This document shows positions 34,701-46,200 of a stretch of DNA of 64,000 bases, piece after piece (positions within the stretch are counted from its first letter, which is position 1; each line of letters opens with the position of its first letter). Origin of the DNA: Aptenodytes patagonicus (Eukaryota; Chordata; Aves; Sphenisciformes; Spheniscidae); NCBI RefSeq assembly GCF_965638725.1, contig NC_134963.1:16892501-16956500 (forward strand), given 5' to 3'. The notes under the pieces are model-generated. The model worked only from the letters and a program-made list of their open reading frames with translations. It ran no database searches and was not told the DNA's origin. The position numbers and the translations under genes were made by a program.

Positions 34701-37700
34701 TGGGAGCAGCGAGAGTGTCTGAGCTCCAGCCAGGCCAAACCCCCTGAGCGATGGGTGACGCCGCCAGGCAGGCGATGGGCTCCTGCTCCCTGAGGGTTCA
34801 GAGGTCTCCAGGGCGCGGGGGGGCTGTGTTGGAGCAGCCTGGAGAAGTGGCCCCTGCTTTTCCCCAGAGCACGTAGGGTTGGGGAGGAGGTAGCAGCCAG
34901 GGTGGCAAGGGCTCTCACCCGGCCCCTTCCCTCCAGCTGTAACCTGACTTGCCCACCCGGCCGCTACGGAGCCAACTGTGCCGAAGCCTGCAGCTGCCAC
35001 GACGGCGCCTGCGACCCGCTGACTGGCGCCTGCCACATGGGTGAGTGCCAGCGGGCACGGGTCGGGGCACCGGGCTCTGCCGCGGGGCCGACACCGGGGC
35101 TGAGCCAGCCGGTTTTGTCTTGCAGAGGCCAACCAGCGGATGGGGGTCATCGGGGCAGGAGCCCTCCTGGCGCTGCTGCTCATCCTCCTGCTCTCCCTGC
35201 TCTGCTGCTGCTGCGTCTGCCGCAAGAAGGACGAAGCCCGCGGGTGAGTGCTGGGGCTGGGAGGGCTCTCGCCGGGCTCTGCCACGAAGGCTGAGCAGGG
35301 GGGGGAGCTGCGGCTCTGCCGACAGCTGGGAACGTCGGTGCCTGGTGCGGGGCTGGGACTGGTGGGGGGATGCAGGGACTGCACTGGGACAGCGGCTCTA
35401 TGGGGAGACTGAGGCAGAGCAGCGCTGCCCGCCCGGCACCATGCACCCTGTGAGTCCCCGGGGTCTGAGCAAGTCCCGCTGCATCCTCAGGGCAGCACCC
35501 AGCTGGGGGGCTGATGGAGGGGCTCGGGGTGAGCCCTTCCTGGGGACCCTTTTCCCCCTCTCCCTGACTTTGTTTCCCTCTCGTGGGCCATCACTTCATG
35601 GAGACCCACCAGGGCCCCTCCAGTCTCCGGGAGGCTGGAGCTGATCTGCAAAGGGAACCCTAAAATACAGTGAGGGCATCAAGACGTGACCGAGACCTCC
35701 AGAACAAATCCCTGGGCCGTGGGGTGAGACCTGGTGGGGTGATGGGCTGCGGCACTGCCAGCTGTCCCGGACGGGGATGTTTGGGGCAGGCAGGGTGAGT
35801 TCCTGCAGCAAGGTCGGGATGCCGGCAGCATTTCGGCAGCACCAGGTGACATCCCGCCACGGGGATGGGGACAGCCTCATAGCAGGGGCGAAGGCTTGTG
35901 CTGCTCAGCAAGGGATGAGCGGGCTATGGGAGCTCCTCCGGCTGCGGAGAAAGCTTCCCCTTGTGCCGCCGGCTGCTGCAGGGGAATTTTCCGGAAGCCT
36001 CCCCTTGCAGCCCTGCCAGCTCAATCCCAGCCCGGCACATCTGGCTTGGAGAGCCCGGGGGCTGCGTGTAATTATCCCACAGATAAAAGCACAAACGCAG
36101 CCCTACGTGGTGAAGTATTGCTCAGGGAGAGGGGGAAATGGCTCAAAACAGATTCCTCTCACCCGGGGTGCCCGGACCCCCGTGATGTCCCCAAACAGCT
36201 GGGTCACCCATGGTGCTGTCCCAGCGGCGGTTCCTTGCCAGAGCATCCCAAGGGACCGCAGCGACGGTGGGCACGTCACAGGTTGCCTTGCATCAACACA
36301 CAAAGCCGCTCGCTCCTGCGGCTGCAGATAATTGCTTGAAACCTCGGCCCCGGGAGGCTTCAAAACCAGAGAGCAAATAAAGAGAAGCCACGTGTTTGTT
36401 TTTGGGTTGGGATGATTTTTTTTTTTTTTTAAAGATTCAGGGTCTTCGCCTGGCGTTGCGGGTGTTTTGGGGCTAGGTTGGTGATGGCCACAGCTGAATC
36501 CAGCCCTGCCATCATCCCCTGGCTCTGCATCCCGGTGCGATGTGCAAGCTGGTGCACGGGACTGGCAGCAGCCCTGGCAGGTCCCTGACCCCTTGTGCCC
36601 TGGGCACCCCCCTGCCCCGAGCCACCCCAGGCTCTTCCCCGAAACCCCTTTGCATTTGCAGCATCACTGAGCTCCTGACTCGCTGTCTCGCCCCGTGAAG
36701 GCTGTCCCCACCGCGGGGCGGGTGCCGGTGCCTCTCTGATGGGGCCGTCGCCTTCTCTTGTAGCTCCAGCCAGGACCCGGCAGCAGCCAAGAAGCCGCCA
36801 AGACGCTTGTGCGGGCGTTTCAGTCGGATTGGCATGAAGCTCCCTCGCATCCCCCTGCGCCGCCAGAAGTTACCCAAGGTCGTGGGTAAGGTGCTGGGGT
36901 TTGTGGAGGAGGCAGAGAGCCAAACCCTGGGGGCTTTACTCCTAGCGGGGCAGTGCACGTGACTCACAGCGTCCTTTCTAGCCCCAAACCCAGGGCGGTG
37001 AGCACGGCAGAGTGGTGATGGGGACACGCGGGTCCCCGGGACTGTCGTAATGCTTGGTGTGAGCTGCCTGGCTCACAGGAGCTCAGCCCTTTCTCAGTCT
37101 GCCGCTTCTGGATCTCAAAGCGCATCGTTTTGCTTTGTGAGGGCAGGTACCTGGTGCCTGGAGCTCTTGCGAGCTGTTTTGTGAGGTTTTTAGGTTCCCC
37201 AGGTAGAGGAATGGTCCCTGTCGCAGCAGCGAAATGCCTTGTTTGCCCTTTTGGTCCTGACCTAACCCTGCCCCAGCTTTGCCAGAACATCTGAGCCGGG
37301 GCCGGAGCCCACCCCTCTGCTGTGCACAGCAGAGCTGAGGATGGAAGGGCAGAGATTTTGGGTGAGCTCCCCACGCTGCCCAGGCACGAACCAGGCTCAA
37401 AGAGGGGCTGCTCATACCCAGCAGAGCTCCTGATCCAGGGGTGTTGGGGCTGTCGGGGACCCCCCACATCCAGGCAGCTGAGGAACACTGTATCCTGCAC
37501 GCTCTGCAACCTCCCTGCGCTCATCCCAGCGTGAGGATGGGGATGTGCTGCCTCGGAGAGGACCCTGTTGAATAAACCAGGGGGCGAAGGCAGCGCTCCC
37601 CACCCTATGCCGGCATGGGGCTCAGCCCCGTGTCCCCCCAGGCCCAGCACCTCCCTGGGTGTGCAGTGCTGGCAGGATGCCCCGAGCGGCCGCATCCTGG

Positions 37701-40700
37701 CATGCAGCAGCTCGGCGTGAGGCCAAATCCCCCATCCCGGGCTGGGGGGGGGGGGGGCGGAGGTGGCCCCCATCCCGGCATGCCGTGCCCAAGCTCCAGC
37801 ATCAAAGTGGGGGGCACGACTCCTCACCGCGTGAGGCACGGCAAAGCCCTGCCCCAGAGCAGGGTGCGCCAGGGCCGGAGAAACATTCCTGCTGCAAGGA
37901 TAACAGAGGCCGTGTTTGTGGAAGGGGCCGGGCAGGGCTTGGGGAGGACAGAGGGTGCCTGTGCGCGGCGAGGGCAGGGGGAGCTGAAGGGGGCTGCCTG
38001 CGCCTTCCCCGTGCCGGCCCAGAGGCAGCTGGCACCCACCCAGCTGCGCTGCATAAACAGGGCGGCAGCAGCCCCGGGAAAGGCTGAGGATGCAGCGCTG
38101 GTGCCAGAGGGATGCTCAGGATGGTCTGGGGTCCCAGCCGGGCTGGGGCTATTCCTGGAGCCTGTTGGTGGGGTTGGGGGTTGTTATTTCACCGGGGGGA
38201 AAGGCTTTGGTCGGGGGTTGTCTTGTGTTCATCATGTTATCCTGCAGGGCACGGCAGAGCTGGCATGGTCTTCAGCCGCTCCCGGTCCCTCTGGTGCATG
38301 GTCCGGTGATGCCTCCAGCCCCCACCGGGCCTGGGGACCCCCTGTGCAAGGGAGACCTGCCAGGGTGCATGCAGCAGCTGCATCCCTGTGATGCCCAGTG
38401 ACCGCAGTGCCATGTCAGTGCATGGCTCCGCCTGGAAGCCGTGGTGGCCGGTACACGGTGGCAGAGGCTGCCTGTTCCCCACGTTGGTCCTGCCCTGGCA
38501 GGAGGGTCCGGGGGATGCTGAAATGCCCCATCCCAAGTGCCAGGTCAGCACTGGAGGTGCTCAGGACCCTGTGGGGTTGTCATAGTGAAACCAGCGCTGG
38601 CCGAAGCGGAGGACGCCTGGTAGATGGTCGCTCCAGCTCTGCTCATATCCTTGCACAGCCGCTGCCATGGCCATGCATTTGCTAGCGCCGGGCAGATTTT
38701 CCCCTCTGGGCTCGGACATGACCATGGTCACCACCAGCAAGCACAAGCCTGTGCATGGTAGAACCTGCCCAGGTGGGGCAACAGGTTTTGAAGCCCCACC
38801 GAAGCTCATTGGGTGCCTGGAGCCCCAGGTGCCCCCCTCGAAAGCTGCTCCGCGCCTCAGCACTGGCTTCGGGTCCGCAGCATCTTCCCAGGTGTTGCAC
38901 CCGAGCTGGCAGCCCGCATGGCCACATCCTGGGCTGACACCAGTGGCCGCGGTGCCAGGGTTTGGGCATCCCTGTGTGCGCAGGTTTCACGGGGTTTGCT
39001 TGCCTGGGACGTCAGTGGTACCAACGTGGGTCTTGGTTGTGTGTCACCCCGCGGATGCCAGGGCTAACCCAAGCCCTGCAGCGCGGGGTGCCCGCTCCTG
39101 CACCCCACCGCGTCTCCTCCGAGTGGCAAAGCTCAACCAGCCCCCAGGGTGATGCCGACTGCAGGGAGCTTGGGATGAGTGGGAGGGGGTGACCAGGAGG
39201 GCTCTGGGGCCATCCTTCCACGGCCCTTCTGCGGCTCCTCGCTGCTTCGTCCCGCTCTTGAGACCAATTGGCCGCCATGCAAGCAGGGCTGGGGTCGGCA
39301 CCCCAATGCTGTGGCCCCGGGAGTTTTCGGGGAGGAGCAGCAGGAGGGGACCTGAGGGAAGTGGATGCATTTCTCCCAGCCCCATCAGCCCGTGATGTAT
39401 CGGCCGGGGGGGATAAATCCCAGGGGACCATGCAGGAGCCCCCGAGCCTGGCTCCGGGTGCGCTGCACATCCTCTTTTTATCCTTTGGCTGTATCCTGGG
39501 TCTCACCCGAGTCCCAGAGACGCCTCGTGGCCGTGAGTCCCAGCCACTCGTCACACCCCCTCTCAGGAAGCATCTCCCTTCATCCGCTTCCAGCCGGCTG
39601 CTTTTAATTTTCCCTTTTTGGTTTTTATTACAAGGAAAGCCATGTTGAAACTGCCGCTTCCCTCTCTCCAGGCTGTTTGCTCTTTAAATATCACTGCTTT
39701 TTTTTTTTTTTTTTTTTTTCCCCTTTCTCCGAGAAGCCAAACCATGCCGGGGCGAGCATGCATCACCGCCATCATTTTAATGACCCTGCATCTCTGAAGC
39801 CAGATTCCCTAATAAAGAATAAATGTTCCGGTGGGCACCCCAACAACAGAGTTATTTTATTGTAAAACAGGGATGTGGTGCAAGAATCAAACAGTCCGAG
39901 CAGGAAATTGCAGCGTGACTTAGATGGTTGGGATGTGCGGGCAGAAGTTACAAATACCTGGAAATACCGATGTACAGCTGCTGCGCAGGGGGATCCTGCC
40001 CTGTGCACTGGGTTTTTGCAGCCCTTGCCACCACCCCAGGGGACAAAAGCCAGCAGGCAGGGGATGGGGACAAGAGCATCTGATGCTGCCTGGCTCTCCG
40101 GGAGCGTCGGTCCCCTCCACCCAGCTGGGTGCTGCCACAGTCCTGCGGGTACCCCGAGGACGATGCCAAAGCTGCGGGAAAGCACCGCGGGGTGGGTTGG
40201 GACATGAACTTATCCAGCGAAAAGCCTTAAAAATGATCAAACAGAAAAACCAGTCCCTCCCGGCCCAGACAACTGTCACTGCTCAGCTTTTTTTTTTTGT
40301 TTGTTTTTAACTGTTGAAACCGAAAATATTTTTAACACCAAGTTTTTCCTCTCTGGTGGTTTTTCTCTTCCGCTCGGCTTCTCTGTGGGTGGCCTCCGTG
40401 GCGGAGGGGGCAGCGCCAGGGCGAGGGGGGATGCTCCTCCTCGGCTTCAGGATGGGAGAAGCTGGCAAAGGGATTGAAAAGTGGCAGAACTGGGAAAAAA
40501 TGGTGCTGCACATCCCCCTGCCACGGGCAGCCTTTTACCATCCTTCTACCTCCTTTTGCAGAAGGAGGCTGGGGGACCTGGTGGGGATGTGCGGCAAGAG
40601 CTGTCCCCATGCCTGGGATGCTGTGCCTGTCCCCAGGACCCACCAGCAAGTTGGGCAGGGGGGAGCTGTGCAGCATCCCACCCTCCTGGCTGGTATGGGG

Positions 40701-42497
40701 GCCGAGGGGATCTGGCAGGACAGGCACTGACAGCGGTTCCTTGCCCTCACAGTGGCCCACCACGACCTGGAGAACACCCTGAACTGCAGCTTCATCGAGC
40801 CGCCCTCCGTGGTGGAGCAGCCTTCCCCATCCTGGTCATCCCGCGGCTCCTTCTCCTCCTTTGACACCACAGATGAGGGGCCGGTGTACTGCGTCCCCCA
40901 CGAAGGTGAGCAGGGGGATGGGGCGCTTCCCCAGGGGACTTTGGGGACATCACCAGGGGCCACCTCCTGCTCAGTGCAGAGGTGTCACCCTTACGCGGTG
41001 GGGACTGTGCCGCCCTGGCTCCTCGTGCCCCGGGAAGGCATATGGGTGCTGATGTTGCCTCCCGTGCGGATTCAGAGCTCCCTCCTCCAGCATTTGCTGC
41101 TCCGGCGTTGTTTCAAGAGCCTTCTTGTGCTGGGGTCCCTGACCGGGAGGAGGGGAAGGGGGGACCTGGGGACACACCGGGGTGTGGGGGGGAACCGGGT
41201 GGGATGCCGTCCCACTATGCTGCGGGAGCATCTCAGTCCTTCCCCTCCCTGGGCACATCCCCACCTGACACCCCCATGCTCTCCTCCCACAGAGAGTGTG
41301 GGCGACAGCAGGGACAGGGGGACACCTGCCAGCCTTGGGGACAAGCTGGTGGCCCCAGCCGGCGGGGAGGAAGCGGGCGAATACACCTTCCTGAAGGAGA
41401 CGGGCTCCGTCAGAGCCTTCCCGGCCGACAGCAGCGAAACGCCCCTGCTCAAGTCCTCGGACAGTGAGCGCTCCTCCTGCGGCTCGGGCTCGGCCGGTGC
41501 CGCGCTCTATGCCCGGGTTGCCCGTCTCTCCAAGCAGTCCAAGGAGGAGGAGGATGCTGTCATGGAGCCCCGCAGCCCTGGGAAGCCGCCATCCCCGGAG
41601 AGGACCAAGCCCCGTCCCCCAGACCCAGCCACAAAGCCCAAAGTCTCCTGGATCCACGGCAGGTACAACTCCAGCCAGTCCAACTCGCTGCCGGCGCCCA
41701 GCCGGTCCCCGGAGCGAGTGGCCGTCCAGTCTGGCAGCCCCGAGCAAGGTCAGGGCTTGGCCAAGAGGAAGAGGAGCCCAAGCGAGACGTCGGCCGGCGT
41801 GCAGGGTAGGACGGAGGAGAAGGGCGGCACGCGGGGCAAGGAGAAAGTGCAGAAGCAACCGAAGGAGCCCGGTGTCCCTGAGGGCAAAGCCAGCCTCGCC
41901 GGGGAGCCCCAGTCACCCTCCAAGCCCAAGCAGAGGAGCAAAGGCAGCTCAGAGCCAACAGAGAGCATCAACGGGGCAGTGCAGAACGCCTTCCGAAAGA
42001 TGAGCGCCTTCCAGCCGGAGCGGCGGGTCGGGGACAACAGGGATGCTCCCCGCAGCCCCGGCACCAGCAAACCCCGCTCCGAGCCACTCCATCCCCACCT
42101 GGCCTCCGAGCTGGCCGCCCAGCTGAAGGAAAAGACTCAGAGCCTCAACAAGGGGGACGGAGGCACACGGGCGAACGGGGTGGGCGCCCAGCGGGAGAAG
42201 CCCACCCCTCCACAGAAAGCCAAGCGCTCGGTGGCCGCCGGCAGCCAGAAGACCAGCAAGCCCTTGCTGCCCACCTCTCCCCATCTGCAAAAACTGATCC
42301 CCGGGGCGGCCGAGCCAGCGGCCGGGGAGCCCAAGCGGGTGGAGAAGCCAAGCGCCGGTAGCGGCCAGGACCAGGCTCTCCCCAACGAGCAAGCGGCCAA
42401 GAAAACCCCCATTAAAAAGCCTCCCAGGAAGAAGAGCCGAGAAGCCAGCCTGGAGCAGCCCAGAGCAGCCGCCGTGCCCGCTCAGGCAGTGCAGTGA
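22284..42497 (+). CDS. SCARF2: Scavenger receptor class F member 2 (SREC-II)
   Basis: A type I membrane protein with an extracellular EGF-like array and long cytoplasmic tail; in humans, loss causes Van den Ende-Gupta syndrome. Eleven coding exons join in phase: 22284-22438, 28504-28562, 30575-30676, 30994-31513, 31629-31847, 32253-32381, 34937-35040, 35126-35243, 36764-36885, 40753-40905 and 41293-42497. They total 2886 nt (961 residues plus TGA), longer than human SCARF2 as remembered. Residues 1 to about 38 are a signal peptide with a nine-leucine run. EGF-like modules (CxCxxGxxGxxC pattern) fill residues about 60-428. A transmembrane helix (about 437-460) ends in a CCCCVC cluster. Exons 9-11 encode a basic, Ser/Pro-rich tail. 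Conserved tail blocks include RRQKLPKVV, NTLNCSF, FSSFDTTDEGPVYCVPHE, KPKVSWIHG and KKPPRKKSRE. The ATG at 22284 is strong (G at -3 and +4). Another in-frame ATG at 22245 would add 13 residues but fits the human start less well. Confidence 0.96.
22353..22379 (+). repeat. SCARF2: (CTG)9 in SCARF2 signal peptide
   Basis: Nine uninterrupted CTG codons encode the hydrophobic leucine core of the signal peptide. Human SCARF2 also has a leucine run here, so it is functional sequence, but the pure codon repeat may vary in length. Confidence 0.9.
22690..23070. repeat. G-rich minisatellite at start of SCARF2 intron 1
   Basis: About eight degenerate copies of a unit of about 40-50 bp with the core GGGGAGCCGGTCCTG followed by CCCCCGGGG or CTCCGGGGATCGG. 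The array is G-rich on the + strand. It lies 250-630 bases inside intron 1, next to the CpG island. Confidence 0.8.
27345..27930. repeat. Composite 46-bp minisatellite in SCARF2 intron 1
   Basis: A regular tandem array in which an 18-bp unit (GTGCAGGCAGGCAGCRGG) alternates with a 28-bp unit that begins with the same GTGCAGGCAGGCAG and continues TGGAGAGCAGCGGG. This gives a 46-bp higher-order period (for example unit starts at 27481, 27499, 27527, 27545 and 27573). The left end (27345-27430) is degenerate and the core is nearly perfect. Some copies lack one GGCA step or one subunit. Because 46 is not a multiple of 3 and the unit has no stop codons, open frames of up to 336 codons cross it; they are not genes. 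Confidence 0.95.
30120..30375. repeat. Minisatellite of about 41 bp in SCARF2 intron 2
   Basis: About six copies of a unit of about 41 bp containing GGCAGGAGGCTGGTGGCAGG and AGCTGAGCTGGG. It is rich in GGCAGGAGG words like the classical hypervariable-minisatellite core. It sits 200 bases before exon 3 of SCARF2. Confidence 0.85.
36376..36381 (+). terminator. SCARF2: Candidate intronic poly(A) signal in SCARF2 intron 8
   Basis: AATAAA at 36376-36381 is followed about 10 bases later by CA (possible cleavage) and then by a GT/T-rich element (tgtttgtttttgggttggg) and a T-run. This is a complete textbook poly(A) site. It lies in the intron between the transmembrane exon 8 and cytoplasmic exon 9, so use of it would give a tail-less receptor. 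Use is not shown by the sequence. Confidence 0.5.
39698..39719. repeat. T-run in SCARF2 intron 9
   Basis: A run of 22 T in a locally AT-rich block (39590-39860) that also contains two closely spaced AATAAA words at 39811 and 39818. It could be the remnant of a retroposed poly(A) tail on the minus strand, but no source element is recognisable. Confidence 0.6.
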
Positions 42498-43310
42498 CCG
42501 GGAGCCGGGCACTGGCCCCGCGCCGGCTGGCTGCGTGCCGGGAGGAAGGACGTTTGCTGGCGTGGCCAGCAGACGTGGAAGCCTGGACTGGGCAGGGGGC
42601 ACTCGAAGAGCCTTGAGCCTCCATTTTCCCGCCCTCCATCTCTCTCATCCCCCTTTTTCCTTTAGTCTCCCCTGCCCCAGGACCTGGTCCTTCCCATCCA
42701 TGCCCTGCTCCCTGCTCTCTGCCCGGGTCTGGCAGCTCGCCCTCCCCGTGCAGGGCAGGACTGCAGGGAGCCGGCCCGGCTGCCAACCCGGGGGGGGTCC
42801 ATGTGTGGCATATCCCCCCCACTTTTTTGTAGCAGTATTATCGATCGCATAAGCAGCGCTTGTTGTACTAGACGTACCCACGGTATATTCTGCAGTAACG
42901 GAGCCGCTCGCTTCCCGCACCGCACTCTGGTCTGTCGGGCTCGCGGTGCACGGGAAAGGGAGGGTGCTGCTGCTCGGCGCCCAGGGCATCGCCGGGGATG
43001 TGCCCTGCATCCATCACCGGCGGCAAACCCCTGCCCCGGCACCCTGGGCTCCAGGCACGGCTCTCCATTGCTGGTCCTGCCGCAGCCATACAGTGCCCGG
43101 TGTGGGGTCGAGCTGGTTTCGACCGATGCCTCCCTCCCGTCCGCCCCTGGGGTTGCTTCTGGCCAGGAGGAAAGCACTATTTATGGCCGGAACTGGACAC
43201 CCTTCGGGCTCCCGTGTCCCATCCAGCGGAGTTGGAGGGATTAGTTTGGTACGACAGAGCCTGGCACCTCTGCAGAGTGCTTTCCTAATAAAAATGTATT
43301 TCTTCTGTAG
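42498..43310 (+). other. SCARF2: SCARF2 3' untranslated region
   Basis: The TGA at 42495-42497 is followed by about 0.8 kb ending in a canonical AATAAA at 43287-43292. A T/GT-rich stretch (atgtatttcttctgtagc) follows, so cleavage is expected at about 43305-43315. Confidence 0.8.
43287..43292 (+). terminator. SCARF2: SCARF2 poly(A) signal AATAAA
   Basis: This is the only canonical hexamer in the 800 bases after the SCARF2 stop codon, with a U-rich downstream element. Confidence 0.8.
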
Positions 43311-45560
43311 CCAGGTGCCGTCTTTCCGTGCTCCACGCTCCCTGCGGGCAGGCGATGTGCTGGGCGTCGCCTGGTCTGGCTCGGGTGCTCAGCCCGGTCC
43401 TGAGTGGGATGTGGTGGGGGGATGGATGACCTTGCAGCAGGTACAGGCGGGTGGTGATAGGCAGGTAGGCAGGTTGGGGAGGCAGGTCCCCGCTGCGGCT
43501 GCTGCTATGTGCTCGCCTGGCAGCAGAGACCAGCCCTAGGGGCAAGCTTAGGAGCCCCTCATCCCCCACCCCTCGCTATCCAACATCCTCCCCCAGCCCA
43601 GCAAGAGCCCCGGGGGAGGGACCCGTCTTGTGGTCAGACCCTCTCCAGCATAGCCAGGATTGGACCCTGGGGCTCAAGAGAGCTCTGGCCGCTGGGCAAA
43701 GAGAGTCCACCCCCGGCTGGGTGCTCGGGGTGCTGGGACACAAATGTGGTGGGACATGGGGGGGGCTGCCAGTGGGGTGCAGGGCTCTGACCCCAGCTTT
43801 CTAACCCCCCTGCCAAGGGGCTACCAACCCTGGTAGCGTTTGGGCTCTCCACGCAGCCCCGGGCACGGTGCTGCCACGTGGCAAGGCTGGGAGAAGCCCA
43901 GGGGCCAGCTGAGATGTGCTTTCTCCCACACGGCTTCTGCCCTAGATTCCCAAGCAGTCCTGCCTGCAATTTGCCTGCACCCTGCCTGCACACTACCTGC
44001 ATGCTTCCACCACTTGGCCTGCGCGCTGCCTGCGCACTACCTAATCTCTGCGTGCATTTTGCAAGCCCTCTGCCTCTACTACCTGCACGCTACCCGCACG
44101 CTGCCTGTGCTCCGTGTCGCTGCCTGGGTCTGCGGCGGGGGAGGCAGCGGTGCTCTGCAGCCTCACCCAGGAGACTGAGGGCAGCAAAGCCCTGCCTGTC
44201 CTGCCGCTCCCGGCACTTGCCCAGGGCCCGTCGCCTGCAGGGCTATAAATGCAGCTGGTGCGGGCAGAGGGGCTCTGGGTCCGTTGGGGCGGTGGCTCTG
44301 CCCCTGCCAGGCTCCTTCAGCCTCAACCGGAGCCTCCGCCAGCCCATGGGGCTGCAGCACCCACCGCTCAGCCCGGCTCCCCCTGGAGGAGCCAGAGCCG
44401 TGGGCTGCGGGGGACCCTCCCTGCTGTGAGAAATGAAAATGGGGCTCTGCTGCCGTGGGAGCCAGGAGCACCGGTGCCCGCTGTTGAGCCGTCCCGAGCT
44501 CTGCCCACGGTGAGGGATGATGGCCCAGGAGAAGACCACTGGACCAAAAGGCCAACTTGTGGGGCAAATCTCAGAGGTGATGGAGGCAGCCGGTGAACGC
44601 CAGAATGGGATGAGACCACCTGGAGCCAGGACTACAGCCAGCCCAGCATGGCACTCGGGAGGGGACGGGGCTCCGGCACGCTCCCTGGCACCGCTCAGCA
44701 TCGCAGAGCTGGAGACAGTGCAGTATCTGTGACACTGGCTGGAGAAGCACCATCTCATACCATAAAGCTGAAGAATAAAGGGATGGGACGTCACGCGACT
44801 TGTCGGCGTTGCTTACAAGACTCCTGGCCACCTTTCAGAGTTCCTTCACTCTCCCTCCCCTTTCCTTCAGGTTTTACTTGGGAAGATGAAAGATGACAGC
44901 TGAAACTACTCCTGGGACTTCACACAGCAGAGTAACAGGAGGTGACGAATCCGCTCAATGTCACCAAAGCCAAAATAGACAAAATCAATAGAAAAATGGG
45001 CACACTGAGCCTACGAGGCCTGGGGTGGCATTGAAGTCCCTCTCCCTCTGCCACAGAGGCCATTGGAGAAACAGAAGAGGCTTCCAGGAGGCTCAGAAAG
45101 GTCTGGGAGAAGGAAAGGAGTCAAATCCAGGCAATAAATGTGCAAAAATAAATACAATTAAAGAGGAAAGAGGTTGTCACAGACATCACGTGGTCCTGTA
45201 CAAACCTCTTCACATCAGCACTAAAGAGCATCAGGGGGGAACCAGCCATGATGCTCATGATGGTGACCCAGCAAGGTGAATTTGGGAATAGCCCCAGCCT
45301 CCTCTCAGGGTACTTTCTCACTCATGCAGACAGCAAAGCTGGGGCTGGTGCCCCGGGAAGGTTGGGCACTGTAAGCTCACCCCGGTCCCCAGGCTATCCT
45401 AGGACAGCAGAGCTTCACCCAGGCACGAGCCCATCTACGGGCTCCGACCACAGCCCCAGCAAGCCAGAGCAGAGCCTGCAAGTGAGCAGCCTACAGGTAA
45501 ATGCAAAAATCCCACGTCACAGACGCTGACACGCATCCTGGCAGGTCACTGGAGGCTCCA
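43311..45560. other. Intergenic sequence after SCARF2
   Basis: No supported gene. A degenerate 10-bp repeat (CTGCCTGCAC-like) occupies about 43960-44115. A TATA-like CTATAAAT at 44243-44250 and an AATAAA at 44774-44779 bracket about 500 bases that could be a small transcription unit, but no reading frame there looks real. The block 44930-45300 is AT-richer and may be an old unrecognised repeat. Confidence 0.55.
43960..44115. repeat. Short-period repeat of CTGCCTGCAC type
   Basis: About fifteen degenerate decamers (CCTGCACGCT, CCTGCACACTA, CCTGCGCACTA and similar) run head to tail over about 155 bases. Confidence 0.7.
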
Positions 45561-45564
45561 GCCC

Positions 45565-46200
45565 AACCAGGCAGCAATGCACCACGTCAGGGCAGCCGTG
45601 GCGTTGTCTGGCCGAGTCTTGGGAACCTCCAAGGATGGAGATCCCTCAGCTCCTGGTGACTGTCCCAGGGCTGCACCACTGTCCTGGGGAAGAATTTTCT
45701 TCTGGGGTCCAACCGGAACCTCCCAAGCTGCAGTCGGTGGCTGTTGTCCCCCATCATATCATCTGGCACCACCAAGAAGGATTCAACTCCATCATCTTAG
45801 TTGTTGGCTGCTCTCAGACCCCCTTCACCTCCTCATGGCCAGGCTAACGCAGCCCAGCCCCCTCCACCTCTCCTGGCACAATGTGTGCCAGCTCCACGAC
45901 CATGTTGACAGCCCACCTCCAGGCCTCTCCAGTTTCTTCACATCCCTCTTGAACTGGGAGGCCCACATCTGGACCCTACTGGGTGGAGAGGCAGCAGCTT
46001 CCTTCAGGTGGCTGCCCATGCTCTTCCCAATGTCCCCCACTATGGGCTTTGCCTTACTCCGGAGAAGAGCAACGACAAGCTGATGTTCAACCTGAGGTCC
46101 ACCATAGCCTCCAGGTTCTTTCCAGCAGGGTCCTTCCAGCTCAGATGGGTCAGATGCTTCTCCAAGAAATGTCCTGTGATGCCACAGGCCATGAAGGACA
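45565..46200 (-). mobile_element. Old, decayed CR1 LINE fragment
   Basis: The minus strand shows several broken stretches of CR1 ORF2 C-terminal coding sequence in order. KDPAGKNLEAMVDLRLNIS (about 46115-46060) and KSMGSHLKE (about 46020) are followed by VQMWASQFKRDVKKLE (about 45970-45920) and LQLGRFRLDPRRKFFP (about 45740-45690). The 3' UTR-like end is near 45600, where the + strand reads AACCTCCAAGGATGGAGATC. The frame shifts several times, and the octamer tail is not preserved, so this copy is much older than the one in PRODH intron 2 and belongs to a different CR1 subfamily. Boundaries are approximate. Confidence 0.78.

Noticed and set aside
40906-41292. In-frame read-through of SCARF2 intron 10
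   Set aside because: The frame stays open across the intron, but good donor (cgaag|gtgagc) and acceptor (cccacag|ag) sites in the right phase and alignment to human exons support splicing. The retained peptide has no conserved features.
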